Source: Solanum dulcamara
Lineage: Eukaryota > Streptophyta > Magnoliopsida > Solanales > Solanaceae
Direction of reading: 5' to 3'
NCBI RefSeq assembly: GCF_947179165.1
Contig: NC_077240.1
Location: 23,912,001-23,976,000 of the forward strand
DNA length: 64,000 nt
Numbering within the stretch: the stretch's first letter is position 1; every line of letters begins with the position of its first letter. Position numbers and translations under genes: made by a program. Of this stretch, positions 21,999 through 34,167 are shown piece after piece. Under the pieces are notes generated by a model that saw only the letters and a list, made by a program, of their open reading frames with translations, made no database searches and was not told the origin of the DNA.

Positions 21999-23363
21999 AT
22001 GGCCGCCCAAACGTACTTACATCTTCACCCTCTTCGATGTCTTCCATTTCCACTCAAGATCCAAAACCCACAAAACCAATGCCATCATTTCAAACAAAAA
22101 CCCAGAAACCCAGTCGTCTGCAAGCTTCGAGTAGCTGTTATCGGCGGCGGTCCAGCTGGGTCCTCAGCGGCAGAAGCTCTTGCCGCCGGCGGAATCGAAA
22201 CTTTCCTCTTTGAACGAAGCCCAGCTACAGCTAAGCCATGCGGCGGCGCCATTCCACTATGTATGCTCAATGAATTCTCAATACCTTCTCACCTCATAGA
22301 TCGCCGTGTCACCCAGATGCGAATCGTTTCTCCGTCAAATCTCGTCGTCGATTTCGGTAAAACCCTAAAACCCCATGAATTCATCGCCATGCTCCGGCGA
22401 GAAGTGCTCGACTCATTCCTCCGGCAGCGAGCCGAATCTAGTGGCGCCACCCTACTGAAAGCCCTAGTCACCAACCTTGTGGTCCCCAAATCCTCAAGCG
22501 AGCCGTATGTCATTCACTACACCATGGATAATAGCCAGCGTCAGCTCGCCGTCGATGTCGTCATCGGCGCCGATGGAGCCAATAGCCGTGTCGCTAAATC
22601 GATCAAAGCTGGAAATTACGCTACTGCCATTGCTTTCCAAGAAAGGATCAAATTGCCCGAGGACAAAATGGGGTATTATGAAAATTTAGCTGAGATGTAC
22701 ATAGGGAATGACGTGTCACCCGACTTTTACGCCTGGGTGTTCCCCAAATGCGACCACGTGGCAGTGGGGACAGGGACGGTCTGTTCGAAGCCCGAAATTA
22801 AATCACTTCAACATGCAATCAGAGCACGAGTCAAACCAAAAATCGAAGGTGGGAAAGTGATCAAAGTAGAGGCACATCCCATACCAGAACATCCGCGTCC
22901 TTTTCGGGTCCGTGGACGGGTCGCTCTAGTAGGGGATGCAGCCGGATACGTGACAAAATGTTCGGGCGAAGGAATATATTTCGCAGCAAAAAGCGGAAGA
23001 ATGTGTGGGGAAGCAATAGTGAAGGCTTCCGAGTGTGGAGAAAACATGATCAATGAAGACGACTTGAAAAGGGAATATTTAAGGAAATGGGATGACAAGT
23101 ATTTCACAACATTCAAGTTTTTGGATGTGTTGCAAAAAGTGTTTTATGGTAATAATGCAGCAAGGGAGGCATTGGTGGAGTTGTGTGGAGATGAATATGT
23201 GCAAAGGATGACATTTGATAGCTATTTGTATAAGAAATTAGCTAGTGGGAATAGGTGGGAAGATGCTAAAATGGTGATGAACACAATTTCAAGTTTAGTT
23301 AGGTGTAACATTATGGGGAGAGAAGTGGAAGCATCTGCTCAAAAAATTCTCTCACGAGTATAG
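21999..23363 (+). CDS. Geranylgeranyl-reductase-like flavoprotein, plastid-targeted (CHLP family)
   Basis: Proteins of this family (CHLP) reduce the geranylgeranyl chain to phytyl in the chloroplast, supplying chlorophyll and tocopherol, using NADPH and FAD. The 454-residue product has a Ser/Pro/Asn-rich, basic N-terminal stretch of about 42 residues suited to a transit peptide, then the FAD motif VAVIGGGPAGSSAAEALAAG (GxGxxG at 49-54), the family signature KPCGGAIPLCM (about 79-89), a second flavin segment VVIGADGANSR (about 186-196) and the GD motif VGDAAGYVTKCSGEG (about 310-325). The length is close to the family norm, about 460-470. The frame is intact and has no intron, whereas the main CHLP gene is, as I recall, spliced; this therefore looks like a paralogue. 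Substrate specificity cannot be judged. The stop is TAG at 23361-23363. The gene sits alone between transposons. Confidence 0.9.
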   Translation: MAAQTYLHLHPLRCLPFPLKIQNPQNQCHHFKQKPRNPVVCKLRVAVIGGGPAGSSAAEALAAGGIETFLFERSPATAKPCGGAIPLCMLNEFSIPSHLIDRRVTQMRIVSPSNLVVDFGKTLKPHEFIAMLRREVLDSFLRQRAESSGATLLKALVTNLVVPKSSSEPYVIHYTMDNSQRQLAVDVVIGADGANSRVAKSIKAGNYATAIAFQERIKLPEDKMGYYENLAEMYIGNDVSPDFYAWVFPKCDHVAVGTGTVCSKPEIKSLQHAIRARVKPKIEGGKVIKVEAHPIPEHPRPFRVRGRVALVGDAAGYVTKCSGEGIYFAAKSGRMCGEAIVKASECGENMINEDDLKREYLRKWDDKYFTTFKFLDVLQKVFYGNNAAREALVELCGDEYVQRMTFDSYLYKKLASGNRWEDAKMVMNTISSLVRCNIMGREVEASAQKILSRV

Positions 23364-23734
23364 GTTATCCTAATATTTCAATTTGGTTATGTTTATTGCG
23401 TCATTTGTTGTATGTGTCCAAGCTAATCTATATGTATGTGTTTTCATTACATATTATTATTCCTTCTATCTCAATTTTTCCCATACAAATGTCAAAATAT
23501 TTAATTTTGATTATAAATTAGGTTATCTAATAATTTAAAAATAAAATTTATATATATGAAAATTACATTAAAAATATTACAAGTCATCATAATTAATAAT
23601 TCAAAATATTTAGTTTTAAAATGAGAAAAATCAGTAGTCAAAAAAGATTTATTTGACTCATCCACATTATGGGACGGAAAAACAAACAATTTAAGATAAC
23701 AGTAATTGACTCAAACTATAAAATAGAATGGGAG

Positions 23735-26265
23735 CAATGAACATGCGATATGAAATAATGATTTGAAATCGTAAAATGAAATCATGATATGAAATTATGA
23801 GATGAAGTTGAAGTTTTATTTGGACATACGATTGGACTTTTTATGTTGTTTGTTTTCTCATAAACATAAAAACTCCATAAGTTGTAAAACTATCAAAATT
23901 GTACCAATTGTTTATACAATCTTATCAAATAAACAAAAGTTTATAAAATCGCATTATATATTATCACAAAGTTATTATAAAAAAAATACAACATTTATTG
24001 ATCAAACCTTAATTAATTCAATAAAAAAAAATTGAACATAAGTTAGAGTGTTCAAGTTGTTAGTAGCTAAAGAAATTATTTTTACAATTAATGTCATAAA
24101 CCATAGTGATTAGTCTTCTCCACTAAATATAATGATGGAATTTTCATTATTATTAAACAATGATTTGAATGAAGTAGTAATAAATTCGAATAAAAAATAA
24201 TAAATTGGGGTGAATATAAATGGTAAACTAAGAATTCATTTAAAGTAAAAAATAAATTTTATATTGAAGAGAATAATCATTATATGAGATATAAACGGTG
24301 AAAAGTAATAATATGAATTATAATTTTTTTTACATATGAAACAAATGGCTAGTATATATATATATAAATTAAATATGGATTATTTTTACAAAATATAAAC
24401 TTGTGGGTCAATTTTTATATTTGAAAAATCTCATATCATGATTTGAAATTCTCAAATCATGATTTTTGGTGAATTTGAGATTTCATCTCATGATATGTGA
24501 TAACGCTCAAGTATGCCTCTCGAAAGAAATATAGACAATCGTTAGCGCTATATTTTACCCAATTAAGAGTCGCGATCGATCCCACAGGGAATAGGTTGAA
24601 ACAAGACTATTAGCTATAACTTATTCAGTTGTAGTTGCTACTTCCTGAAAATAAAGAGTGCATAAAGTAAAAGTGAGGGTTTTGGTTTTTATTTAAGAGC
24701 AAACGACAATGTAATAATAAGTAAATAAGGTTAAAGTTGTAAACAATATGAAGACTAGACTAGGATTATGATCCCCATGACTTTTAACCTAATAGACAAC
24801 TTGTTTTCATGATATAGATTCAATGTATTGCATGCAAAATCTAGCGAGTTAGGTAACATTTAATTCACCTCCTGATCCTTTTTAGACATATCTCATTCAT
24901 CTCCTCCCGGTCTCAGAATGTATGCTTTACTAACCCTCGCCCTAGATCCCAACGTATTATCTCCTCCTGGTCTCAAGTAACTTAGACGAAGTTTATCATT
25001 TCTTTCGAAGCTAGACTCTTCGAATATATTGTGATATACTTTTCCTAATCACTCCCTCCCTCCCGGCAAACAATGAATACGGGCAAGTTCTCAATGCGTG
25101 CACTCACTAAGAAAGACTTTTGAATGAAGAAATCACAATACATGCAAAACAAAATCACGACAATCAATCCTACGTTTGCCTATCTAGTTATGTCGTCATA
25201 GTTCCCACAACCCTAGTTGTGGGATCAGCTATGCATAATTATAAGTAAAGCAACAAGAATTTGTGTATAACTCATGAAACAATACTTACAAAGATATAGA
25301 AAATCAACACAAGAACCAAACAATTGAAACAAGCAATCAAAACTTGATTTAAGTCTTCCAAACTAGCCAAGAAACAAGTTGTCGTGTGTGTTCTTGTGCT
25401 ACTGTTCAGCAGCTTTTGATCAAGGAATCAAAGCTCTAAATTATAGTTTAGGTCGTGAATTTTAGCCTTCAAATAGTACGAAAAACGTAGAAAAAGTGTA
25501 CCCTAAAAATATAACAAACGAGGATATTTATAGAAGTTAAAATCTACTCCTAAACAAAGTCGGAAAAGAAAGTTTGCTTGGCTTCGGACTGCACTGGACG
25601 GGCACCTCCACGGCCATTGGTGAGCACCACGACTCGTGGTGGTGATCCATGGTCCTTTACTTGGGCTTTGTTGGAAGGCCACCCCACCACGACCAATAGT
25701 GAGCACCACGGGCTCGTGGTGGTGCTCCTTGGTATGTTCCTTAGCCAAATTCTTGACTGCTTCTCCAGGGAGCCTTCTTCATGACTGGAGGGCCCTTTCT
25801 TCACGAGTAGTGATGTGCACCACGACCCTTGAAAACTAAACAAAAACCTTCAATGCACAGTGAAGTTCGTTCTTTGATTTCTGTTTCGAAGTCGTCCCAA
25901 AACCTCAACGAAATTAAGTGTTTGAGCACCTGTTGTGAAATTTTGCCTCTCTTGTGCTCTCTTCTCAACACCATCATTCCACCTTAGTCCAAACTAAATC
26001 AAATTTCCACTAAACCAATCCAAATATCATCAACTCAAGCGCACTTCAATTTCCCTAAAAACTAAACAAAAATGCATATCAAACTAACAAAATACGCTTT
26101 AGAACTTACAATAATTCTTATGTTTTGGGCATCGTAAATATCGTTTTTTGGAGACACATCAATCTGAAATCACGAGATTAAATCAACCTAAAATCGCATG
26201 TCCACACGTTGATTTCATCTCATAATTTCATATACTGAGATGAAATCGCATGGCCAAATGCCTAC
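23735..26265. mobile_element. Inverted-repeat (foldback/MITE-like) element, interrupted
   Basis: Left sequence around ATGAAATTATGAGATGAAG (23784) and TTTGGACATACGATT (23818) is an inverted match of right sequence around 26170-26265 (TCTCATAATTTCATATACTGAG, AAATCGCATGTCCAC). Words such as GAAATCATGA and ATTTCATCTCAT recur at both ends and also just left of the solo LTR at 24498. Ends are approximate and no target duplication was found. The superfamily is not determined. Confidence 0.55.
24498..26161 (-). mobile_element. Solo LTR, gypsy (Athila/Tat-like), nested
   Basis: It begins TGATAACGCTCAAGTATG on the plus strand and ends GGAGACACATCA. It carries the CGATCCCACAGGGA motif near 24577, also present in the LTR at 2461-3771, and in the same position relative to the end, so it has the same minus orientation. 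Flanks ATATG (24493-24497) and ATCTG (26162-26166) could be a target duplication with one mismatch. There is no coding region. ORFs at 25.5-25.85 kb on both strands come from imperfect GTGGTGGTGCTCC-type repeats. Confidence 0.65.
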
Positions 26266-26557
26266 CTAAAGTTAACCTAAATTTAAACGAAGGAAATTAC
26301 TATCTTTGTCCTTTTACTATTAAAAGTTATAAAAGTGACTCAAGTTCGTCCTTATCTTCATTAACGCTATTCATTTTAGTCAAAATGACGTGTCAATTTA
26401 CCAAATCAATTTTTTTTCTACCACTATTCAAAATTACTAACACCTTCACCGTATATCTAAGGATAGATCTAACATCTTATGATAAAGATGTCATGATACC
26501 TTTTGATTAAAATTTATAATATATAAATAGCTATATATAAAATATGGCTAATAATTA

Positions 26558-27438
26558 AGGGAAAAGGGTTTGACATATTCTTCAACATTGTCATTTAGAA
26601 TTGATATACCTCGTTATAAAAGTGACTCATATATACCCCTATTGTTAAATAAATGACTCATATATACACTTTTCCTCTAACAGAAGTGAAAAATTAATTT
26701 TTAATTTTTTTTTATCAAGCAAATAATTTATATTGGGGTATATTTGATCTTTTTCACACATTATTTTTTTTTTGACTATTTTGATTCAACGACATTTTGG
26801 ATTTATTATTTTGATGATCAAACTTATTTTTCTCACTACTTATTATACATGCTCCAATTTTGTTTACACATAAAAAAACTAAATTTCAATAAGTAGAAAA
26901 AAATAAATTAAATTACACTATAAACGCAAAAAAAAAAAAAGTTTTAAATTTTTTTCTTACTTTTTTCTCCTTTTCTATTCACACTTCTTTCTTTTTATTT
27001 CTCTTATTTTTACACAAAAAATTATAAGAAAAAATAAAATAAGAACAAATAACTCAAATAATAATAATCAAAGAAGTCAAAAAATAATTCATGTGTAAAA
27101 AAGATTAAATATAGTCCTAAATTTTGCTAAAAAATTATGTATGGATATATTTATTTTTTTATTTTTTTACTTTCTCAAAAAGAAAATACCCCTGCATGAA
27201 TTTTAAATTTAAAAATAAAATTAAAATAAAATTTTCACTTTCTTAAGATGAAAAGAGTATATGTGAGGCGTTTTTATAACGATGTATATGAGCAATTTTT
27301 ATAATGATATGAACATATATGAGTTATTTGTGTAACAATAAAAATATATATAATATGTATTACTTTCAGAACGACTTAACGAGAAATATATCAACTCGTA
27401 AATGGTAAAGTTAAAAGATATATGAGGACATTTTCCCT
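26558..27438. mobile_element. Inverted-repeat DNA element, TIR AGGGAAAA
   Basis: The left end AGGGAAAAGGGTTTGACATAT mirrors the right end, which reads AGGGAAAATGTCCTCATAT on the other strand. The 7-bp word ATAATTA directly flanks both ends (26551-26557 and 27439-27445). Inner blocks GACTCATATATAC and ATATGAGTTATTTG are also inverted. No transposase is encoded. The duplication length and TIR do not settle the superfamily. Confidence 0.55.
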
Positions 27439-27445
27439 ATAATTA

Positions 27446-29062
27446 AAGTGGCACCCAAAATTCACAAACAAGTTACCGCGCCATGAACTTGCCTTGCATC
27501 TGTAGGAGTTTCCCTTTCCTTACTTTGTGGCATTTCCTCTATTTTATCTCTTTTATTTGTTTAAAAAAAAATACTCATTTTGTCTTATATTACTTGTCCA
27601 CAGTAACAAAAATATATTTCTTAAATTATTTATCAATATATAAAATTAAGATAGGATTAATTATTAATATATTTTTTATTTTCCCTTAAAATTAATTCTT
27701 TTTAAAAGTATAAATATTGTAAAGTTTCTTCGTCGTTAATCTTAGTATTAATGAATAAGGTCCTACATAGAATGTATTTAAAAGTTTTAAATGGTGAACT
27801 AGTAAACATATCATTTTTATTTATGATTTTTGAAAAAACGTGAAAAAAATAGATAGGTAATATGAGATAGAGGAGTATCTCTCTCCTTCTATTTTAAATT
27901 TAATTATATCAGTATTCCATTTATATTTCATTATACCTTAATTTTTTGAGCAATTTCTTCAATAATCGTTTGAATTGATTTTACTTAATGTACAGTTTCT
28001 TTTAACATCACGTTATTAATTTATATTGAAGAATATAATTTAATCATTGACTTCTATTGACTTTTGATAAAATTGAATAGCTTGGCGATCATTAACGTTT
28101 TGAAATATTTTTATATATTAAAATCTGAACCTTTCGATAGGAAATAATTTTCATATAATTAGATAATTAATATGAAAAAAATAATAATCCAAGAAAAATA
28201 AAAGTAAACTAATATAATCACACAAAATATATACTAATAATTAAGCTACTTTTAAAGAAATTTTCTAATTGGGGATGCTCTTTCATAAATAATTTTCTTG
28301 AATAAATTTAAATCAAGATTTAAAAAATATAATTAGAATTAAATTTATTTCTTTATCAATAAATAAAAGTCCTAAATGAGTTAATAAAAAATTAACAGAT
28401 CGAATCATCGTTTTTATTCAGTCTTTATTATTAGTGGTAGACATATATTTTATATATAATAGTAAAAAGTAGCATCCACAATCTTTAAATTCAATATTCA
28501 CCTATGCATATGTATCATTATCATTAATATAAATCATCTATCTTAGACATTATTACATTTTTTTTTTGTAAATTCATGTATTAATAAAAATATATACATT
28601 AACTACATTATGACACTTGTCTAAAAAATAATTAAGTTATTTAATGATATCGAATTAGCATTATTGTTCCTTTGATTCTTGAATTCTTATTTTTCTGCCT
28701 AATTTCATTCATTTTCTTTAATTGAATGCCATGGGCTTTAATTTGTGTTCATGCATGTTACTTTTATTTATCGACTTCCCTCCTTTTATTATTCGTACGT
28801 AATTAAGTTCACATTCAGTCACTAAATAAATTATTATTCATTTGTTAGTTTTTCTTTTTCTGATAGAATTTATGAACATTGCCTCTGACGATAAATGGAA
28901 GTTGTTTAACAAGTATCATAATGTAATTAATGTACGCATTTTTTTAATTATTAACGCGTGAATTTATAAAAATAAATATCTTAATAATATTTAAGGAAAA
29001 TAATCTATGTTTGTATTGATTATATATATAATGAAGGTATTGGCGATTTTGGATAGCGATAG
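27446..29062. other. AT-rich intergenic region
   Basis: Strongly AT-rich DNA with short ORFs only. I see no protein similarity, RNA gene or bounded element. It ends at the AAGAA target duplication of the copia element. Confidence 0.5.
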
Positions 29063-29067
29063 AAGAA

Positions 29068-29369
29068 TGTTAAGATAGTTAAAGAAGTTAAAGCAGGTAG
29101 TTAGAATTAGGGGTAGTATGGTCATTTACAAGGTGATAGTTAGAACTAACTAACTGAATTAGTTAGATAGTTAACACTTAGTTAGCTGTGTATATATATA
29201 TGGCTAATGATACTTGTACACAGTTAGGGCATTTTAGCCCCAAAACGAAATCACATTCTCTCTGTTCTCTCTTATCCTTCTTATCTTCATCTTCATCTTC
29301 ATCATCTTCTTCCTCTTATCATCTCTGTGTGTTGTTGTGTGTTTGAGTACTCATTCTCAGAAAACTACA
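29068..29369 (+). repeat. 5' LTR of the copia element
   Basis: 302 bp, starts TGTTAAGATAG and ends AAAACTACA. A likely promoter TATA tract (GTGTATATATATATGG) is near 29187-29202. It contains short palindromic TAGTTAGAACTAACTA words and a TTCATC microsatellite. Confidence 0.95.
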
Positions 29370-29381
29370 TGGTATCAGAGC
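29370..29381 (+). other. Primer binding site, initiator tRNA-Met type
   Basis: TGGTATCAGAGC directly follows the 5' LTR. It is the standard plant copia primer site, complementary to the 3' end of initiator tRNA-Met. Confidence 0.9.
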
Positions 29382-29551
29382 TGTGAACACGGCGAAAAAG
29401 GTGTTCTTGGTTGAGTCAAAGACTCTAGATAAGAGTCAAAGATTCGTCCGATCAAAAACTATGTTTTGGATCTAAGCTCTAGTGAAGCTGAAATCTGCAA
29501 ACAACAAGTGTTTTTTCGCAACAAAACTCAAAGAAAAAGATTGAAGCAACA

Positions 29552-32500
29552 ATGATAGTCGACGCAACAATTCCAGATCTAGGTCAAAATCTCAATCAAA
29601 CTCAGTTCAATGTGCAACGAGTCGGTGTACCTGCGTCTACAAGCTCTGCAAATAGCATTGGGCAAGGTATTGACTACAATCACCCCCTATTCCTTAGCCC
29701 TACGGATGTAAGTGGAATTAGTCTCATTTCATTTCAGCTGCAAGGGGTGGAAAACTACACCTTGCGGAATCGATCGATTAAACTTGCCTTGTTAGGGAGA
29801 AATAAGCTAGGATTAGTGGATGGAACATGCAGAAAGGAGATGTATGTTGAAGAACTGTGGGGACAATGGGAAAGGGTGAATGCTATTGTGTTGTCGTGGT
29901 TGATGAACTCAGTTTCAAAGAGTTTGCTAAGTGGAATTGTGTTTGCCTCAAGTGCCTCGAGTGTGTGGACTGATCTGCAAGAGAGATTTGATAGAGCTGA
30001 TGGATCAAGAACGTACAGTCTACACAAAGAAATTACCTCATTACAGCAAGGTACTACCTCTGTATCAGTATACTATACAAAGTTGAAAGCATTGTGGGAC
30101 GAATTTGAAGTACTAGTGCCCTTACCCTGCTGTAACTGTGAGAAGTCCAAAGGATTTGTAGCTCACATGAATAGATAGAAACTATATCAGTTCCTAATGG
30201 GATTGAATGACACATATCATCAGGCTAGAAGTCAGATACTCAAGATAGATCCCCTGCCAACTATAGATCAAGCATATGCTATGATAGTAGGAGATGAGAG
30301 CCAAAAATCTGTTGTTACAGGCATCAATAACCTAGGATTACATTCATCCATCATAGACTCAGCTGCAATGTATTCCAAAGGTGGTAGTAGCTCAGGTGTC
30401 AGTAACAAGTTCAAGAAGAATACACTACTAATCTGTGACTTTTGCAAGTGTCGAGGTCATACTAAAGAATCCTGCTACAAGGTGGTTGGATATCCTCCAG
30501 ACTTTAAGTCCAAGAGGAAGATCCAAACTGCAAACACTGCTTATGCAGATACTATTGGCTTGGATAGTCAACCTCAACAATCAGCTAAGGTTAATTTCTC
30601 ATATGGCTTGAACACAAATGTAACTGATAACTCAGTATGGAATAGGAATATCACAACTCAACATCTTGCAGACAAAGGTTCAGTTGAAGCTCCTAACTCC
30701 AAGGTGACAATGAGTCAAGCTGAGAAGAATGTCAACCAATTACTTCAGGGCTGCACATTCACAAAAGATCAATATAAACACATTCTCAAGATGATAAGTC
30801 AACAATCAGGATCAAGAACTAATACATTTGACTACAATAAGGCAAACACTATAGGTACTGCTCTATTTGTTACTGAAAACAGTGATGTATGGATTGTAGA
30901 TACAGGTGTAACAAACCATATGATTTCTAAACTGGATATGCTACAAAAGGAGTCTGTGCTAAAGCTTGACAATCCTAAAGATGTATACTTTCCAGATGGG
31001 GGTAGCACACAAGTAACTCACATTGGTTCCTGTAGTCTGTCAGCTAGAAGTGTAATTACTAATGTGTTCCATATATCAGAGTTCAAGTACAACCTATTGT
31101 CTGTCAGCAAAATAACAAAGGAGTTAGGCTGCTCAGTCTCCTTCTTCCCTGATTTTTGTGTTTTCTAGGAACTCTACACTGGAAGGTGAAGGAAGTTGGT
31201 AGAGAAGAAGGAGGCCTATATCTGCTGTGGAGACAACTAACTCAATGCAACTTCACTAATAATAAAGAATCTGCACATGTTGTTGACACTGCTCAATCAC
31301 CAGGAAAGGAGTCAGACATGGAGCTATGGCATCAAAGACTTGGACATGTGTCCTCAGCTGTTCTTGCTAAGATGTTCACTGTAAATAAAGACAGTATGTG
31401 TAAGGTGTCCAAGTGTTTAGTTTGTCCATTTGCAAAGTAAACCAGACCTAATTTTTCATCCAGCAATATCAAAAGCAGTAGTTGTTTTGAATTGATACAT
31501 GCTGACATTTGGGGACCCTATCATACACCTACATTTGATGGTAATAAATACTTTCTCACAATTGTTGATGACTTCTCAAGAATGACCTGGCTATTTTTAC
31601 TTAAACAAAAGTCAGATGTCTGTGTATCTCTTAAAATATTTTTTCAATATGCTCAAACTCAGTTTGGTAAAGTAGTCAAAGTCTTAAGGTCAGACAATGG
31701 CACTGAATTTGTTAACTCAGTATGTGATAGCATATTTAAAGCACAGGGTATCATACATCAGATATCTTGTCCTTACACTCCTCAACAAAATAGTGTGGCT
31801 GAGAAGAAACATAGACATCTACTAGAAGTAACTAGGGCATTAAGGTTTCAAGCTAAAATACCTATCAGGTTCTGGGGTCATTGTGTCCTAGTTGCAGCTT
31901 ATCTTATCAATAGAACCCCTAGTAGTGTGCTTGAGTTTCAGTCTCCTTATGAAAGATTGTATGGTAGTAAACCATTACTAACCCATTTGAGGACTATTGG
32001 CTATCTAGTCCTGGCAAAACATCTCACAGAACATGACAAACTGATGCCCAGGTCAAGGTCAGCAGTTCACATGGGCTACTCTGAAGTACACAAAGGGTAT
32101 ATTTTATTTGATTTGCACACCAGCTCCTTGTTTGTGAGTAGAGATGTTATCTTTAGGGAAGATATATTCCCTTTTGCCAAAGCTAACAGTTCTGCTCAAC
32201 AGAAGATGTTTGTGGACAACCTGCAAGGGTCAGGTGAAATTGATCAAGCACTACATCATCTACCTCTTCCCATAGTCCCAAGTAATGCTCCTTCACCATT
32301 ATCAGAAGGAGTAGAGGCATGTATACAACAACCTGAACATGAGTGTGTGCAGCAATCTGCAACTTATGTACCTAGCTCTGAAGGCCCTGTTGTGACTAAA
32401 CGATCTACAAGAGCTAAACAACCTCCTATATGGCTGAAGGATTTTATTTCCTGAAATGCAAAGCAGGATGTTCAGTATCCCTTATCCAACTATGTGAGTT

Positions 32501-34167
32501 ATTCTCATCTTTCACCCTCTTATCAGTGCTTTCTTGCTGCTACTGCTTCTGTGTCAGAACCCACAAGCTATGCAGAAGCCATCAAGGACCCAAGATGGGT
32601 TGAAGCTATGCAGGCAGAGCTTCAGGCTTTAGTCAGCAATAACACCTGGGAGATTACATCTTTACCTGCAGGGAAGAAGGCCATTGGTTGCAAATGGATC
32701 TTTAAAGTTAAATACAAATCGATAGGTGAAATAGAAAGGTTCAAAGCAAGACTAGTTGCTAAGGGCTACAATCAACAAGAAGGCATTGATTACAAAGAAA
32801 CTTTTTCTCCAGTGGTCAAAATGGTGACTGTTAGGACTGTGCTATCTTTTGCAGCTTCTAGAAAATGGCACATTCATCAAATGGATGTTTTCAATGCATT
32901 TTTACATGGGGACCTGGAGGATGAAATATATATACAACTCCCTCAGGGTATTGTCAGTCAAGGGGAGAAGGTATGTAGACTGACAAAGTCCCTATATGAA
33001 CTCAAACAAGCTCCAAGGTAGTGGAACCACAAACTCACTGAAGCACTCATCTCTCTCAAGTTCAAACAAAGTCAATATGATTACTCTCTATTCACCAACA
33101 AAGCAGTAAAAGGTATTGTGATTATACTTGTATATGTAGATGATATGTTGATAACTGGCAGCAGCCTAAAGCTGATAGAGGAAACAAAGAATGCATTACA
33201 AAAGGCCTTCAAGATGAAAGACCTAGGAGAACTCAGATACTTTCTGGGAATTGAGTTCACCAGATCAATAGAAGGAGTACTTATGCACCAGAGGAAGTAC
33301 ACTCTAGAGCTTATAGCAGAGGTGGGAATGACAGCAGCCAAGCCAGCAGGAACACCTATAGATGTCAATCTTAAACTAACCTCAAAACAGTATGATGATC
33401 ATGTGAACAAGAAGCAAGAAGATGATCCTTTAGTAGACCAAGCAGCATATCAAAAGCTCATAGGAAAGCTACTATATCTTAATATGACCAGGCCAGACAT
33501 ATCCTTCAGCACTCAGACACTAAGCCAATTCCTAAATCAGCCAAAGAAATCTCACATGGAAGCTGCACTAAAAGTAGTCAGATATTTAAAAAAGCAACCT
33601 GGACAAGGTATACTACTGTCCAGTTACTCAGATAATCAAGTCACTGCCTTTTGTGATGCAGACTGGGCAGCTTGTCCACTTACCAAAAAATCAGTCACAG
33701 GATACTTGATCAAGATGGGAAAATCATTGATCTCATGGAAAGCCAAGAAACAGACCACAGTTTCAAGGAGCTTAGCTGAAGCTGAATATAGAAGCATGAC
33801 TTCAACTGTCTCAGAAATTGTTTGGCTGTTAGGAATGCTGAAGGAGGTGGAAGCTCAAGTTAAGGTACCAGTGCAGATGTTCAGTGATAGCAAGGCAGCA
33901 ATTCAAATTGCTGCAAATCCAGTATATCACGAAAGAACAAAACATATAGAAATTGATTGTCACTTCATTAGAGAAAAGATGCAACAAGGCATGATTAAAG
34001 TCGACTACCTACCAACTCAAGAACAACCTGCTGACATATTGACAAAAGGACTGTCCAGAGCTCAACATGAGCATCTAATGTCCAAGCTAGGAGTTTTGAA
34101 CATATTTGCACCTCCTAGCTTGAAGGGGAGTGTTAAGATAGTTAAAGAAGTTAAAGCAGGTAGTTAG
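29552..34167 (+). pseudogene. Copia gag-pol polyprotein with five stops and one frameshift
   Basis: Parts in order: gag with a UBN2-like region (29552-30180); CCHC knuckle CDFCKCRGHTKESC (about 30440); protease region with IVDTGVTNHM (about 30895); GAG-pre-integrase ELWHQRLGHVSS (about 31320); integrase with DNGTEF and a PYTPQQNSVAEKK block (31490-31815); reverse transcriptase WVEAMQAEL through YVDDML (32590-33150); RNase H with CDADWA, SRSLAEAEYRSM and DSKAAIQIA (33650-33920). In-frame stops lie at 30176, 31166, 31438, 32452 and 33019, and a 1-bp shift near 31190. Every stop is a single C-to-T step from CAG, CAA or CGA. Copies of this kind can be mobilised only in trans by an intact relative. 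Confidence 0.92.
34117..34130 (+). other. Polypurine tract of the copia element
   Basis: A purine-rich stretch ending TTGAAGGGGAG lies immediately before the 3' LTR. It is the expected primer for plus-strand DNA synthesis. Confidence 0.85.

Noticed and set aside
25503..25843. Overlapping ORFs on both strands with a Pro/Arg/Gly-rich product
   Set aside because: Both strands are open across imperfect GTGGTGCTC repeats within a solo LTR.
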